24,939 bases of DNA from Planctomycetales bacterium (GCA_007119795.1 SKOZ01000041.1:1-24939), one strand, 5' to 3'; counted from the first letter of the stretch, positions 1 through 7,797 are shown. Notes: a model not told the origin generated them from the letters alone. Made by a program: numbers and translations.

Positions 1-979
1 CGGCGAGGGGGTAGGCCGTCCCCTTGCTCCCCATGATGATGCTGGAGTTCTCGTTGTAGCAGTTGAGCGTGGTGCGGCAGTTGGCGTAGATCCGCGTGCC
101 GTTCTCGTAATGGTAGACGACCGAGTGGTGGTCGAAGACGTCTCCCAATAGGGTCTGGATGCCGGAGCGGCCGCCCAGGCCGTGACAACGCAAGGGGGAA
201 GCTTCCCCCAGTGCCCAGGTGGCCCGGTCCAGGTTGTGCACCAGCGACTGGGTGACGTCGTCGCCGCAGAGCCAGGAGAAGCGGTACTGGTTGGCCAACT
301 GCACTTCCAGCTCCCGCATCCCCTCCGGCCGCCGGGTAGCCCCGTAGGGGCCGCGGAGAAAGTTCTCCTCGATGGCCACGATCTCGCCGATCTGGCCGTC
401 GAGCACCCGCTGGATCGTCTCGCGGATGTTGTTTTGGAAGCGGCTCTGCAAGCCGGAGAGGACGCCGAGGTTCTTCTCCTCGGCCAGCGCGCAGGCGCGG
501 GCGCCCATCTGGATGCCGCCCGGATCGATGGCGTGGGGCTTCTCGACGAAGACGTGCTTGCCGGCCTCGATGGCGGTCTTCATGTAGAGGGGATGGAACT
601 TGGCCCCGCAGGCGATGAGGACGACGTCGGAGGCCTCGATGACGTTCTTGTAGCCCTCGAGCCCGGCGAAGCAATGGTCGTCGTCGACGGCCACCTGGTC
701 GGGATGCTGCGCCCTGAGCGCTTCCAGCCTACCGCGCACGCGGTCGATGAAGACGTCCGTCATGGCGACGAGGCGGGCGCCGGGGTCGGCCTGCATGGCT
801 TCGGCTGCGGCGCCGGCGCCGCGACCCCCGCAGCCGATCACGCCCACGCGGATCACGTCGTTGCCCGCGGCATGGGCCGTGCGGGCCAGCGACACCCCGG
901 CTGCGGCCGCCCCCGCCGCGGCGGCCCGCTTGACGAAGCTCCGGCGGGACATTCCCAGGGGAATCGACTCGTGTGACAT
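1..979 (-). CDS. TAT-exported Gfo/Idh/MocA-family oxidoreductase (partial, C-terminus outside window)
   Basis: This is the N-terminal 326 codons of an NAD(P)-dependent sugar or polyol dehydrogenase-like protein; the frame is open to the window edge. Residues 1-38 are a twin-arginine signal (SRRSFVKR, then an Ala-rich stretch ending AHA), so export through Tat is expected. The Rossmann fold follows with VIGCGGRGAG at about residues 44-53 and the family EKP motif (FVEKPHAID), where the Lys is usually catalytic. The start ATG has an AGGAG about 8 bases upstream. The gene lies 82 bp downstream of the sugar isomerase/epimerase on the same strand, a pairing common in Planctomycetota, so co-transcription is likely. 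The substrate cannot be read from the sequence. Family assignment is firm; specific function is not. Confidence 0.93.
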   Translation of the reverse strand, partial: MSHESIPLGMSRRSFVKRAAAAGAAAAGVSLARTAHAAGNDVIRVGVIGCGGRGAGAAAEAMQADPGARLVAMTDVFIDRVRGRLEALRAQHPDQVAVDDDHCFAGLEGYKNVIEASDVVLIACGAKFHPLYMKTAIEAGKHVFVEKPHAIDPGGIQMGARACALAEEKNLGVLSGLQSRFQNNIRETIQRVLDGQIGEIVAIEENFLRGPYGATRRPEGMRELEVQLANQYRFSWLCGDDVTQSLVHNLDRATWALGEASPLRCHGLGGRSGIQTLLGDVFDHHSVVYHYENGTRIYANCRTTLNCYNENSSIIMGSKGTAYPLA

Positions 980-1061
980 CGCCTGTCTCCTTGCTGACTT
1001 GATAGGGTGGATGACGACGGCCCCAAAAGGGTCCATGGCGGGATGCGCAGCCGAAGGCCGC

Positions 1062-1958
1062 TCAGCTCGTGCCCGCGGCCGGTGCCGCGGCTGCGCCTTC
1101 CCGAATCCCCAGTTCGGCCAGGGTGGCCCGCAGCCAGGCCAGCGATCGCTCGATCATCGGCCCGCCCGCCCCCTCGCACTCCATGCTCAACACTCCAGAA
1201 TAGCCCCGATCGCGGAGGATCGCGAGCACGCGGCGGATGTTCTCCGCATTCACCCCGTCGCCGATGGCGCAGTGGCTCACCGCAATCCCTGTCTGTTCGC
1301 CGCGAACCGCAGCGGAGAGCGACTCGCTGACGTCCTTGATGTGGACGTGGGTCACCTTCTCTTGGAAGCGCTTGCAGAAGGCCACCGGGTCCTGGCCGGC
1401 GATGTAGGTGTTGCCGGTATCCATGTTCATCCGCAGGTAGGGCGAGTCGCAGAACGCGAGCATCTGCGCCATGCGGTCGGGGTTCGTGGTGAAGTAGCCG
1501 TGGACCTCGATGGTTACGGTCACCTCGTAGGCCTCGGCCACTTCCAGGATCTGGCCGTAGCTCCGCTTCATGGCCTCCATGGCCTCATCGTCGGAGAGCC
1601 CGGCCGGCTTGTGGAGCCCGTCGGTGGTGGCCACGTGGTCGCAGCCGGCGTGCTTGGCCCAGGGAATCGACTTGAGCACGTAGGGGACGCCGTACAGCGG
1701 ACCGTCTTTTCCGGAAAGAGGAAAGGCCGCATCGACCTGGGAGAGGCGGACCCCATAGCTCTCCATCTTCCGCCGGAGCAGGAGCGGGTCTTCGTAGAGG
1801 GCCACGTGGGGCTGGTAGCCCAGGCCGTGGATCCAGCTCACCCCGTCGATGAGCCCACACTCGATGAAGGTGACGTCGTGCTCCTGGGCCCATTGGAGAC
1901 ACTTTTCGAAATTCCAGCAGGCGGAATTGAAGGCGTCGGTGTGGAAGCCGATTTGCAT
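1062..1958 (-). CDS. Sugar phosphate isomerase/epimerase (xylose-isomerase-like TIM barrel)
   Basis: A 298-residue cytoplasmic protein of the AP-endonuclease-2/xylose-isomerase-like TIM-barrel family (PF01261 type). The strand-end metal ligands expected of the family are visible: the Glu in TIEVHGY, the Asp in NMDTGN, the His pair in HVHIKD, and the Glu in SMECEG near the C-terminus. The length is normal for the family. The start ATG has a strong AGGAGG about 8 bases upstream. The protein has no signal peptide, whereas the downstream oxidoreductase is exported; this compartment mismatch is common for these planctomycete pairs. It probably isomerises or epimerises a keto-sugar in the same pathway as the oxidoreductase. 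The exact sugar is unknown. Confidence 0.9.
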   Translation of the reverse strand: MQIGFHTDAFNSACWNFEKCLQWAQEHDVTFIECGLIDGVSWIHGLGYQPHVALYEDPLLLRRKMESYGVRLSQVDAAFPLSGKDGPLYGVPYVLKSIPWAKHAGCDHVATTDGLHKPAGLSDDEAMEAMKRSYGQILEVAEAYEVTVTIEVHGYFTTNPDRMAQMLAFCDSPYLRMNMDTGNTYIAGQDPVAFCKRFQEKVTHVHIKDVSESLSAAVRGEQTGIAVSHCAIGDGVNAENIRRVLAILRDRGYSGVLSMECEGAGGPMIERSLAWLRATLAELGIREGAAAAPAAGTS

Positions 1959-2242
1959 CGCTGACCTCCTGGGAAAGGTGTTGCTGCAGGCGGTGGGGTA
2001 CGGCCGGTGAGGGCCGATTGCGCGGCGGTGAGGGTTGCTGCGGAACGGAAGAGGGAGCCACGTCGCCAGTCGCGAAGAAATCGTTCTCGCTCGGCCGGTG
2101 GTGCCATGGCGCGATGACTCGTGGGAAGCGGGATGTTAACGGTCGTCCTCGGGCAAGGTTATCGGCTGGCATGGCTCCTCGGGGAAATCGCCTTCGCGGT
2201 GGCGCTGCCGCGCACCCGCTTCGGGTCCTGAGAAGCCCGGTT

Positions 2243-2378
2243 TCTGGTTGTTGGTCCCCTTAGTAACGCCGGCCCGCGCCGCGATTTCGTCAACCGTCAC
2301 CTCCTGGAATCCGCGTTCGGCGAAGACCTGAAGCGAAGCGGGCAAGTTGGCTCGGTTTTTCGGGAGCGGTGCGGCGCA
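2243..2378 (-). pseudogene. Remnant of a TetR-family regulator (N-terminal HTH only)
   Basis: On the minus strand, a stretch reading LQVFAERGF then TVDEIAARAGVTKGT is an unmistakable TetR N-terminal helix-turn-helix (the usual form is LFAERGFxxTTVxxIAxxAGVSKGTLY). The similarity stops right after GVTKGT, where the aromatic recognition-helix residues should follow, and there is no ligand-binding domain. Upstream, a plausible original start (ATG at 2378, MRRTAPEKPSQ) is in a different frame from the HTH, so there is at least one frameshift as well as C-terminal truncation. The remnant sits between the isomerase gene and GH16. Its promoter and operator-like palindrome (2469-2497) still look intact. 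The boundaries given are approximate. Confidence 0.7.
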
Positions 2379-2468
2379 TCGACGTGTGGTTGCTCCGATG
2401 GGAATGCGGCTGCTGGTATGTGATCCGAGTACCCCGGCCACGGCGCCGGTTCTCTCGAGGACGGCAGT

Positions 2469-2497
2469 ACAATACTGGGTAGTATGACTTGTGTCAA
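2469..2497 (-). promoter_or_regulatory. Sigma70-type promoter with embedded operator-like palindrome
   Basis: Read on the minus strand, TTGACA (2492-2497) and TATTGT (2469-2474) are separated by exactly 17 bases, close to the sigma70 consensus. The spacer and -10 contain ATACT-ACCC-AGTAT (2472-2485), a 5-bp inverted repeat in a position where a bound repressor would block RNA polymerase. The site points towards the TetR remnant and, beyond it, the isomerase/oxidoreductase pair. Autoregulation by the former TetR protein is an inference from position. Confidence 0.6.
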
Positions 2498-2698
2498 TCA
2501 GGCCTCTCCAGCACGCAGGCGGCAAGAAGGCACGCCGGTCGGGCAACTGCCGGAAAAACATGAGGGGGCGGCCGCCACGGGGGTCCTGGGGATATCGAGT
2601 GCGGGGATCCCCTCCGCACAGCGACGACACGTGATCTTTCGTCGTGGTCCCGTGCATCACTTTACAAGCGGGAATGTTTCGCAGGGTTGGTCAGGGCA

Positions 2699-4003
2699 CT
2701 ATTCTCCCTGGTAGACCCGGATGTAATCGATGTACATGTCCGAGCCGTTGCCGTAACGCTCCAGGTCGATCGGCCAGCCGCTGATGCCGCCGATGGCCAG
2801 GTTCACCAGGAAAAAGTGGGGTTCGGTCTTCGAAAGCTCGTTGGTCGGGTGCCGCAGCACCTCGATATCGTTGAAGTAATAGACGGTGTCGTCCAAGCCG
2901 ATCTTCAGGCCGTAAGTCTGGAAGGTGGTCGACCAGTAGGATCGGCCCCCCAGCTCCATGATCGGTACGCGGCGCGAGTAACCCCGTTTCCGGGAGCCGT
3001 CCGGATTGGTCTGGCGCCAGAAGTGGCTGGTAACTGAATAGCCGGGGTGATTGGGATTCCCCGGGCCGACGCCGCCGTAGGCCTCGACGATGTCCAGTTC
3101 GTCGGCGGGGTTGCCCCGATCGAGACCGCTGCGGGTGAGCGTCCAGAAGGCCGGCCAGGTGCCGGGCGCGGACTGCGCGATGAAGCGGCACTCGAAATAG
3201 GCCGGCGCCCGGGCGTAGAAGCCGTCGCCGTCCATGTCGACCGAGGCGATCAGCCCCGTGGAGCCCCTCGTCCCCTCGGGCTTGCGGGCCTTGATCCGCA
3301 AGAATGTGCCGACCTGCTCGAACGGATTCTGTCGGCCGGTGGGGTCGGAAAACGGCCAGCCGCTGAAGTCGCCGAAGCGCGGCTTATGGGCATTGTACCG
3401 CGCGCCGCGGCCGTCCCTGCTGATCGACAGCGGGCCGTCGAAGTCGTCGACGAATACCAGCTTCATCCCCTCGGCTGCGCGGGGGGCGGTATCGGGGATC
3501 CCCAGGTTCCACCGGACGCCCCCCCTGTTGAAAAGCTGCAGCTCGCAGATGTCGCGCTGGCCTTCTTCATTGTGCGCCAAGATGCGCACGTTGACCGGCC
3601 CGTGGGGAAACGCGTCGGCCGGGAAGACGAACGAGCCGCGGCCGTCGGCGGTCAGTGCGATGCCCTCCGGCGTCAGGCAGGCATCGTGGCCCCACTCGCT
3701 CGAGTTCTCCGGTGTCGGCTGCTGCCAGCAGAATGCGTTGGCCACAGTCATCCCCGAGGCCTGGAACTCGACGGTGACGTCCCCTTCGATCTCGGCGCGG
3801 TAGGCCGGACTGGTGACGGCAATCGACTGGACCCATGTTTCCGGATCGATTTCCTGCGCATAGTTGAAATCGGGAGGCGGTAGCGGCACCTCGGCCATCG
3901 CGCATGGTGCGTCGTCCGCGGCCACCACGACCAGGGCCGTCGTCACCCACCATGCCACTCCTGCCGAGAGCGGGCGGGAACTTGCAGGGAAAGTCGTCTG
4001 CAT
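2699..4003 (-). CDS. Exported glycoside hydrolase family 16 endoglycanase
   Basis: A 434-residue secreted beta-glucanase/galactanase-type enzyme. The start at 4003 is chosen over one 8 codons upstream because GGAGG lies 8 bases before it and the N-terminus then forms a signal peptide (a hydrophobic run about residues 14-30, ending near CAMA). An approximately 130-residue N-terminal beta-rich module (about 55-165) precedes the GH16 jelly roll. The catalytic signature ELDIVE is at 302-307 (Glu302 nucleophile, Glu307 acid/base), preceded by GTWPAFW at 281-287, as in laminarinases, agarases and carrageenases. The C-terminus (MYIDYIRVYQ) is the normal GH16 end. Substrate (laminarin, agar or other galactan) cannot be decided from motifs alone. 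The neighbouring lyase gene suggests a polysaccharide-degrading role. Confidence 0.93.
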   Translation of the reverse strand: MQTTFPASSRPLSAGVAWWVTTALVVVAADDAPCAMAEVPLPPPDFNYAQEIDPETWVQSIAVTSPAYRAEIEGDVTVEFQASGMTVANAFCWQQPTPENSSEWGHDACLTPEGIALTADGRGSFVFPADAFPHGPVNVRILAHNEEGQRDICELQLFNRGGVRWNLGIPDTAPRAAEGMKLVFVDDFDGPLSISRDGRGARYNAHKPRFGDFSGWPFSDPTGRQNPFEQVGTFLRIKARKPEGTRGSTGLIASVDMDGDGFYARAPAYFECRFIAQSAPGTWPAFWTLTRSGLDRGNPADELDIVEAYGGVGPGNPNHPGYSVTSHFWRQTNPDGSRKRGYSRRVPIMELGGRSYWSTTFQTYGLKIGLDDTVYYFNDIEVLRHPTNELSKTEPHFFLVNLAIGGISGWPIDLERYGNGSDMYIDYIRVYQGE

Positions 4004-4075
4004 ATCGTTGACCTCCGGAGCCGGCACGGCCTTCGGCCGCTGCCGTGTGGATGAACAGATCCCGTCCTTGGGAAA

Positions 4076-4104
4076 AAGATACTGAGCAGTGTGTAACCCG
4101 TCAA
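4076..4104 (-). promoter_or_regulatory. Candidate sigma70 promoter of the GH16 gene
   Basis: On the minus strand TTGACG (4099-4104), a 17-base spacer and TATCTT (4076-4081) lie about 70 bases upstream of the GH16 start codon, giving a leader of about 65 bases. Five of six -35 bases and four of six -10 bases match consensus. The rest of the 4004-4379 gap shows no convincing gene on either strand. Confidence 0.5.
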
Positions 4105-4379
4105 GAAAAGCGACACGGGAAGAAAACGGCTGCGCCCGCCGGCGCCGGAGAGCCTTCGCGGGGCCGAGGATGTGATTCCGTGATGACAGAAAGATCGCAC
4201 CCGCTTCCGCAGGTGCGGAATGCGGCCCGAAGATTGTGCCGGCAGGATGGAACCGTTCCGTTATCCGGCGTGTGGTGATTACCGCTGCGGTGGCCGCATT
4301 TCAAGGTGTGCGGCCCGCGGATTACAGTTGAAGATCCTGTCGCAGGAGCCATACCACAAGCTCATGCGCTCCGCAGGTG

Positions 4380-5564
4380 TCATGGGCCGAGCGGCTCCCC
4401 GTGGGTGAGCGTCAGGCCGACGACGCTGTGGGACGAGCGGACGGGCCGCTGCCGGCGAAGCAGCTCGGCCGCGGCAGCGTGGGGCCAGCGGGGATGAAGG
4501 ATCTCGAAGTAGGCGGTGTAGGCCGGGTTCGAGAGGTGCTCGGCGGCAGGGGCGGGAAAGAAGGGGAACGTCTCCGGCTCCAGCGACCAGTCGGCCGCCC
4601 GCTCGTAGGCTTTCCGCAGCGAGCGGCCGCTGGGCGATTCGTAGTCGAAAAGGTTGCGGCCGTTGCGGTGGAGAATCTCGCCGGCGAGGGTTTGGGGCAT
4701 GAGCGAGAAGTGGGTGTACCAGAGGCCGCGGCGGCCTTCGTTGCGGTGGACCTCGTGCGGGAGGTGACCGTCGTCGGCGATCTGCAGCTCGATGAACTCT
4801 TTCCACCGCGCGGCGGCTTCATCCAGGAGGTCCTCGTCTTCGAGGTACGCGGCGGCGGCGGCCACCAGCACGAGCCCCCAATTCCCCCAGTTGTTCTGCC
4901 GGTCCATGGTATTCATCGGCAGGGCCCGCTCCCGGACGAAGAGGCGGAAACGCCGGCGATACTCCGGCGTCCAGGCCGGTGCATCCTCGAGGAGCGCGGC
5001 AGCGGCGATCATGGCGGGGAAGTGGTAGGAGAAGCAGAGCGTGGAATCGTCGGCGCGGCTCATCTCTTCGATGCCGGTGGCCCAGGCATCCGCCAAGCGA
5101 GCGGCCGCCGCTGCGTAGCGGGGTTCCCCGCTGACCGCGTAACAGAGAGCCAGGCGGTAGGCGGCGTTGGCGTCGTCCGCCAGAGCAACTCGTGCCTGGT
5201 GGTGTCCGGCCGCGTCCCGATAGAAGCCGGGAACATACCACCGGGTGGGCACCGCAGCCTGGCGATCGAGGTCGGCGCGGGCTTGCTCGCGGAGGGCGGC
5301 AAAGGCCGAGGCGTTGGGCTCCTCGCCGGCGGCGACGCGGCGGCGGATCTCGGCGAGGCGGTCGGCATCGACGAAGACGGTCTGGCCCTGCGCCGCCGAG
5401 GAGGCCGCCAGCCACCCGCCGAGAAAGACCGCTAAGACGACCCTCGTCCGCCGGGTTGCGCGTAGGGGGAGTTGCCAAGGACGGGCAGAACGGTTCGCCG
5501 TGGGAGCCCGGTAGGTGGGGAGTTCGCGCTCGGCAGGGCGGGTGACGGCGGAAGGTGAGTCCAT
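4380..5564 (-). CDS. Alginate-lyase-like (PF05426/PL5-type) exported protein
   Basis: A 394-residue protein with an unusually long, Arg-rich N-terminal stretch (about 40 residues) before the hydrophobic signal segment (about 42-58, ending AASSAAQGQ). The rest is an (alpha/alpha) toroid of the alginate-lyase family: a helical core, then NNWGNWG at 224-230, and RRGLWYTHF around 278-286, the region that supplies the catalytic Arg/Tyr in PL5 enzymes. In classical PL5 lyases the first motif is Asn-Asn-His; here the His position is Trp, so either specificity or chemistry may differ. AGGA lies about 9 bases upstream of the ATG. The likely role is eliminative cleavage of a uronate-containing polysaccharide in the periplasm or outside. 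Family confidence is good, activity less certain. Confidence 0.78.
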   Translation of the reverse strand: MDSPSAVTRPAERELPTYRAPTANRSARPWQLPLRATRRTRVVLAVFLGGWLAASSAAQGQTVFVDADRLAEIRRRVAAGEEPNASAFAALREQARADLDRQAAVPTRWYVPGFYRDAAGHHQARVALADDANAAYRLALCYAVSGEPRYAAAAARLADAWATGIEEMSRADDSTLCFSYHFPAMIAAAALLEDAPAWTPEYRRRFRLFVRERALPMNTMDRQNNWGNWGLVLVAAAAAYLEDEDLLDEAAARWKEFIELQIADDGHLPHEVHRNEGRRGLWYTHFSLMPQTLAGEILHRNGRNLFDYESPSGRSLRKAYERAADWSLEPETFPFFPAPAAEHLSNPAYTAYFEILHPRWPHAAAAELLRRQRPVRSSHSVVGLTLTHGEPLGP

Positions 5565-5609
5565 GGTGGCATTCCTGGTGAAGCGGTCCTTCGGAAGCGG
5601 GTGCGTTTC

Positions 5610-5644
5610 GTATCAGGATACCCATCGTGCGATCCGCACGCCAA
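5610..5644 (-). promoter_or_regulatory. Candidate promoter/operator upstream of the alginate-lyase-like gene
   Basis: Two palindromes lie 45-80 bases upstream of the lyase start: GTATC-AG-GATAC (5610-5621) and CGTGCG-ATC-CGCACG (5626-5640), the latter with perfect 6-bp arms. On the minus strand a weak promoter can be placed here (TTGGCG 5639-5644, 18-base spacer, TATCCT 5615-5620), so the larger palindrome would sit between -35 and -10. This suggests repressor control of the lyase gene. The regulator is unknown. Confidence 0.4.
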
Positions 5645-5808
5645 TCGCCCGCGCAACCCCACCTCCCGGTGGTTCTTGACTCATGACCCAACCGGCTCGT
5701 TTCCGATCACCGGTCCGGTGGTCCCTGCGCTGCGCCGCGGTAGCCTACAATCACCGCTTGAGTGAACCTGTTCGCGTGACGGCTGCTCCGCGCGAGGCGG
5801 CTGGCCCA

Positions 5809-5865
5809 CTTATGTATACCTAAGTCGAGAGAGCTCTTGACCTTAAGGTCCCAATGCGGTAGGCT
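5809..5865 (+). promoter_or_regulatory. Candidate promoter and operators of the Rrf2-moaC-MOSC/mogA operon
   Basis: TTGACC (5837-5842), a 17-base spacer and TAGGCT (5860-5865) form a plausible sigma70 promoter ending 30 bases before the Rrf2 start. A perfect 12-bp palindrome GACCTTAAGGTC (5839-5850) overlaps the -35 box, and a 16-bp near-palindrome (5809-5824, CTTA..TAAG ends with a GTATAC core, one mismatched pair) lies just upstream. Both are good candidates for binding by the Rrf2 protein encoded immediately downstream. Confidence 0.5.
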
Positions 5866-5895
5866 GAGTTGGCCATTTTAGGAGGTTGGACCCCG

Positions 5896-6420
5896 ATGCT
5901 TTCACTCTCACAGACCACCGGCTACGCCGTTCTGGCGCTGGGATGCCTCGAAGAATGCGGCGGGCGCCTGGTGCTCGCCCGGGACATCGCCGCCTGTACG
6001 GGCATCCCTCTCCCCTACCTTTCCAAGCTTCTCCATACCCTGCGGGGGCGCGGGCTGATCCACGGGAAGCGGGGATACCGAGGGGGATTTTCCCTCTCCA
6101 GGCCGGCGGCCCGGATCAGTCTCGCCGAGGTTGCCGAAGCGGTGGAGGGGCCGCAGTGGCTCCCCGACTGCCTGCTCGGACTGACGGACTGCACGCCCGA
6201 GGTGCTCTGCCCCACATACGCCTTCTGGAAGGTGGAACGGAAGAAGATCGAACGCGAGCTGCGGCGGACGACCCTGGCCGACGTGGCGGCCTTCCTGCGG
6301 AAGCGAGGGATGATCGGCGGAGAGGGCTGTTGTTCCCGTTCCGAGTCGGCCGCCGGCAACGGGACCGGCAAGGCGGCTGGCGCGAAGGGGCGCGCGGCGG
6401 TTCGGGAGCGGCGGCGATGA
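5896..6420 (+). CDS. Rrf2-family transcriptional regulator with Fe-S-type cysteine triad
   Basis: A 174-residue regulator. The start at ATG 5896 has AGGAGG 10 bases upstream and gives the canonical Rrf2 N-terminus (MLSLSQTTGYAVLAL). The winged HTH spans about residues 28-70 (ARDIAACTGIPLPYLSKLL, wing with RGYRGGFSLSRP). Cys92, Cys99 and Cys105 (CX6CX5C) occupy nearly the same positions as the [2Fe-2S] ligands of IscR (92, 98, 104), so a cluster-binding sensor of Fe-S status, oxygen or NO is likely. The C-terminal tail (about 145-174) is basic, low complexity and contains a further Cys-Cys pair. The stop overlaps the moaC start (ATGA), which indicates translational coupling, so it probably controls the Moco genes behind it. 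The exact signal is inferred. Confidence 0.9.
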   Translation: MLSLSQTTGYAVLALGCLEECGGRLVLARDIAACTGIPLPYLSKLLHTLRGRGLIHGKRGYRGGFSLSRPAARISLAEVAEAVEGPQWLPDCLLGLTDCTPEVLCPTYAFWKVERKKIERELRRTTLADVAAFLRKRGMIGGEGCCSRSESAAGNGTGKAAGAKGRAAVRERRR

Positions 6421-6878
6421 ACCAGCTCAGCCACCTCGACGCCGGGGGCAACGCCCGCATGGTCGACGTGGGCGGCAAGCCCCCGCAGCGCCGCCGGGCC
6501 CGGGCCCGCGGGCAGATCGCGCTGAGCCCGGGCACGCGGGAACGGATCCGGAGCAACCTCGTCAAGAAGGGCGACGTGCTTTGCGTGGCCCAGGTGGCCG
6601 GCATCCAGGCCGCCAAGCGGACGGCGGAGCTGATCCCCCTCTGCCATACGCTGTCCCTGGACCACGTCGAGGTCCACCTGGCCCTCGACGAAGGCGGAGT
6701 GACGGCCACCAGCCAGATTGTCTGCATAGGCCGCACGGGCGTAGAGATGGAGGCCCTGGTGGCGGTGAGTGTGGCGCTGCTGACCGTCTACGACATGTGC
6801 AAGGCGGTCGACCGGGAAATGCGCATCGGACCGGTCGAGCTTATCGAGAAGACAAAAGAAGATGTCGCAAACGTTTGA
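6417..6878 (+). CDS. moaC: Cyclic pyranopterin monophosphate synthase MoaC
   Basis: A 153-residue cytoplasmic enzyme of the first stage of molybdenum cofactor synthesis; together with MoaA it makes cyclic pyranopterin monophosphate from GTP. The family signatures are complete: LSHLDAGGNARMVDV at the N-terminus, Lys51, ELIPLCH with His77, GRTGVEMEAL, and YDMCKAVDR with Asp126 and Lys129, which match the known catalytic Lys51, His77, Asp128 and Lys131 of E. coli MoaC. Length is normal. It overlaps the Rrf2 gene by 4 bases and the next gene by 17 bases, so all three are surely one operon. No moaA, moaD, moaE or moeA lies in the window. Confidence 0.97.
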   Translation: MNQLSHLDAGGNARMVDVGGKPPQRRRARARGQIALSPGTRERIRSNLVKKGDVLCVAQVAGIQAAKRTAELIPLCHTLSLDHVEVHLALDEGGVTATSQIVCIGRTGVEMEALVAVSVALLTVYDMCKAVDREMRIGPVELIEKTKEDVANV

Positions 6879-7797
6879 AGTGGTTTCGGTGAACGTCTCC
6901 GTGGAGAAGGGGACCGTCAAGCTGCCGCAACCGGCCGTGGAGATCGACGGCCGGGGACTGGTGGGCGACGCCCACGCCGGTCCCTGGCACCGCCAGGTGA
7001 GCCTGCTCGACGAGGCGAGCCGGCTCCGCTTCCACGACGAAACGGGGCGGGAGGCGGCCCCCGGCGCCTTCGGCGAGAACCTCACGCTCCGCGGCTTGCC
7101 GGCGGCCGAGGTGGCTCCCCTCGATCGCCTCTCCGTCGGCGAGGTCGAGCTCGAGGTCACCCAGATCGGCAAGGCCTGTCACGGCACCGGCTGCGAGATC
7201 TTCCATCAGGTAGGCCGTTGCGTGATGCCCAGCGAGGGGCTCTTCGCCCGCGTTCGCCGCGGCGGACGCGTGGCGGCGGGAGATCGCGGCGTCTACCATC
7301 CCCGCGCGCTGAAGGTCCTCGTGGTCACGCTCAGCGACCGGGCCGCCGCGGGCGTCTACCCGGACCGCTCCGGACCCCGCGTGTGCGAGCTATTGGAAAA
7401 GGGCCTCGCCGGTTCCCGCTGGCATTTGACCGTCGAGAGCCGCATCCTTCCCGACTGCGCCGAGGACCTGCACCGCACGCTCACCGAGGCCCTGGCCGGG
7501 GACGTGGACGCTGTCTTCACCACGGGGGGCACGGGGGTGGGGGCCCGCGATGTCACTCCCGAGGTCGTCGCCGGCCTCTGCGAGAGACTCGTGCCCGGCA
7601 TTGTCGAACAGATCCGCACGAAACACGGCGCCGCCAACCCCCGGGCCCGGCTGAGCCGCGCCGTGGCCGGGGTGGCGGGTACGACCCAGCTCTACGCACT
7701 CCCGGGGAGCGTGCGGGCGGTCGAGGAGTACGTGCCCGAAATCCTCGCCACCTTCGACCATCTGCTGCTGATGCTTCACGGCGTCGACGCCCATTAG
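6862..7797 (+). CDS. MOSC domain - MogA/MoaB fusion protein
   Basis: A 311-residue two-domain protein. Residues 1-145 are a MOSC domain (beta-barrel related to Mo-cofactor sulfurase C-termini): VGDAHAG near 34-40, GAFGENLT near 68-75, and the conserved Cys120 followed by SEGLFARV. Residues about 150-311 are a MogA/MoaB-type molybdopterin-binding domain with TTGGTGVGARDVTPE (220-234), which adenylylates molybdopterin before Mo insertion, and the GTTQLYALPGS loop towards the end. The ATG lies inside the moaC end with 17 bases of overlap. Joining a late Moco step (MogA) to a sulfur/cofactor-handling MOSC domain in one chain suggests coupling of cofactor activation and maturation or delivery. The fusion is read through a continuous frame with no sign of frameshift. 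Confidence 0.93.
   Translation: MSQTFEVVSVNVSVEKGTVKLPQPAVEIDGRGLVGDAHAGPWHRQVSLLDEASRLRFHDETGREAAPGAFGENLTLRGLPAAEVAPLDRLSVGEVELEVTQIGKACHGTGCEIFHQVGRCVMPSEGLFARVRRGGRVAAGDRGVYHPRALKVLVVTLSDRAAAGVYPDRSGPRVCELLEKGLAGSRWHLTVESRILPDCAEDLHRTLTEALAGDVDAVFTTGGTGVGARDVTPEVVAGLCERLVPGIVEQIRTKHGAANPRARLSRAVAGVAGTTQLYALPGSVRAVEEYVPEILATFDHLLLMLHGVDAH

Noticed and set aside
2640..2698. Terminator for the GH16 gene (CCCG...CGGG)
   Set aside because: Only four paired bases at the ends and no T-tract.
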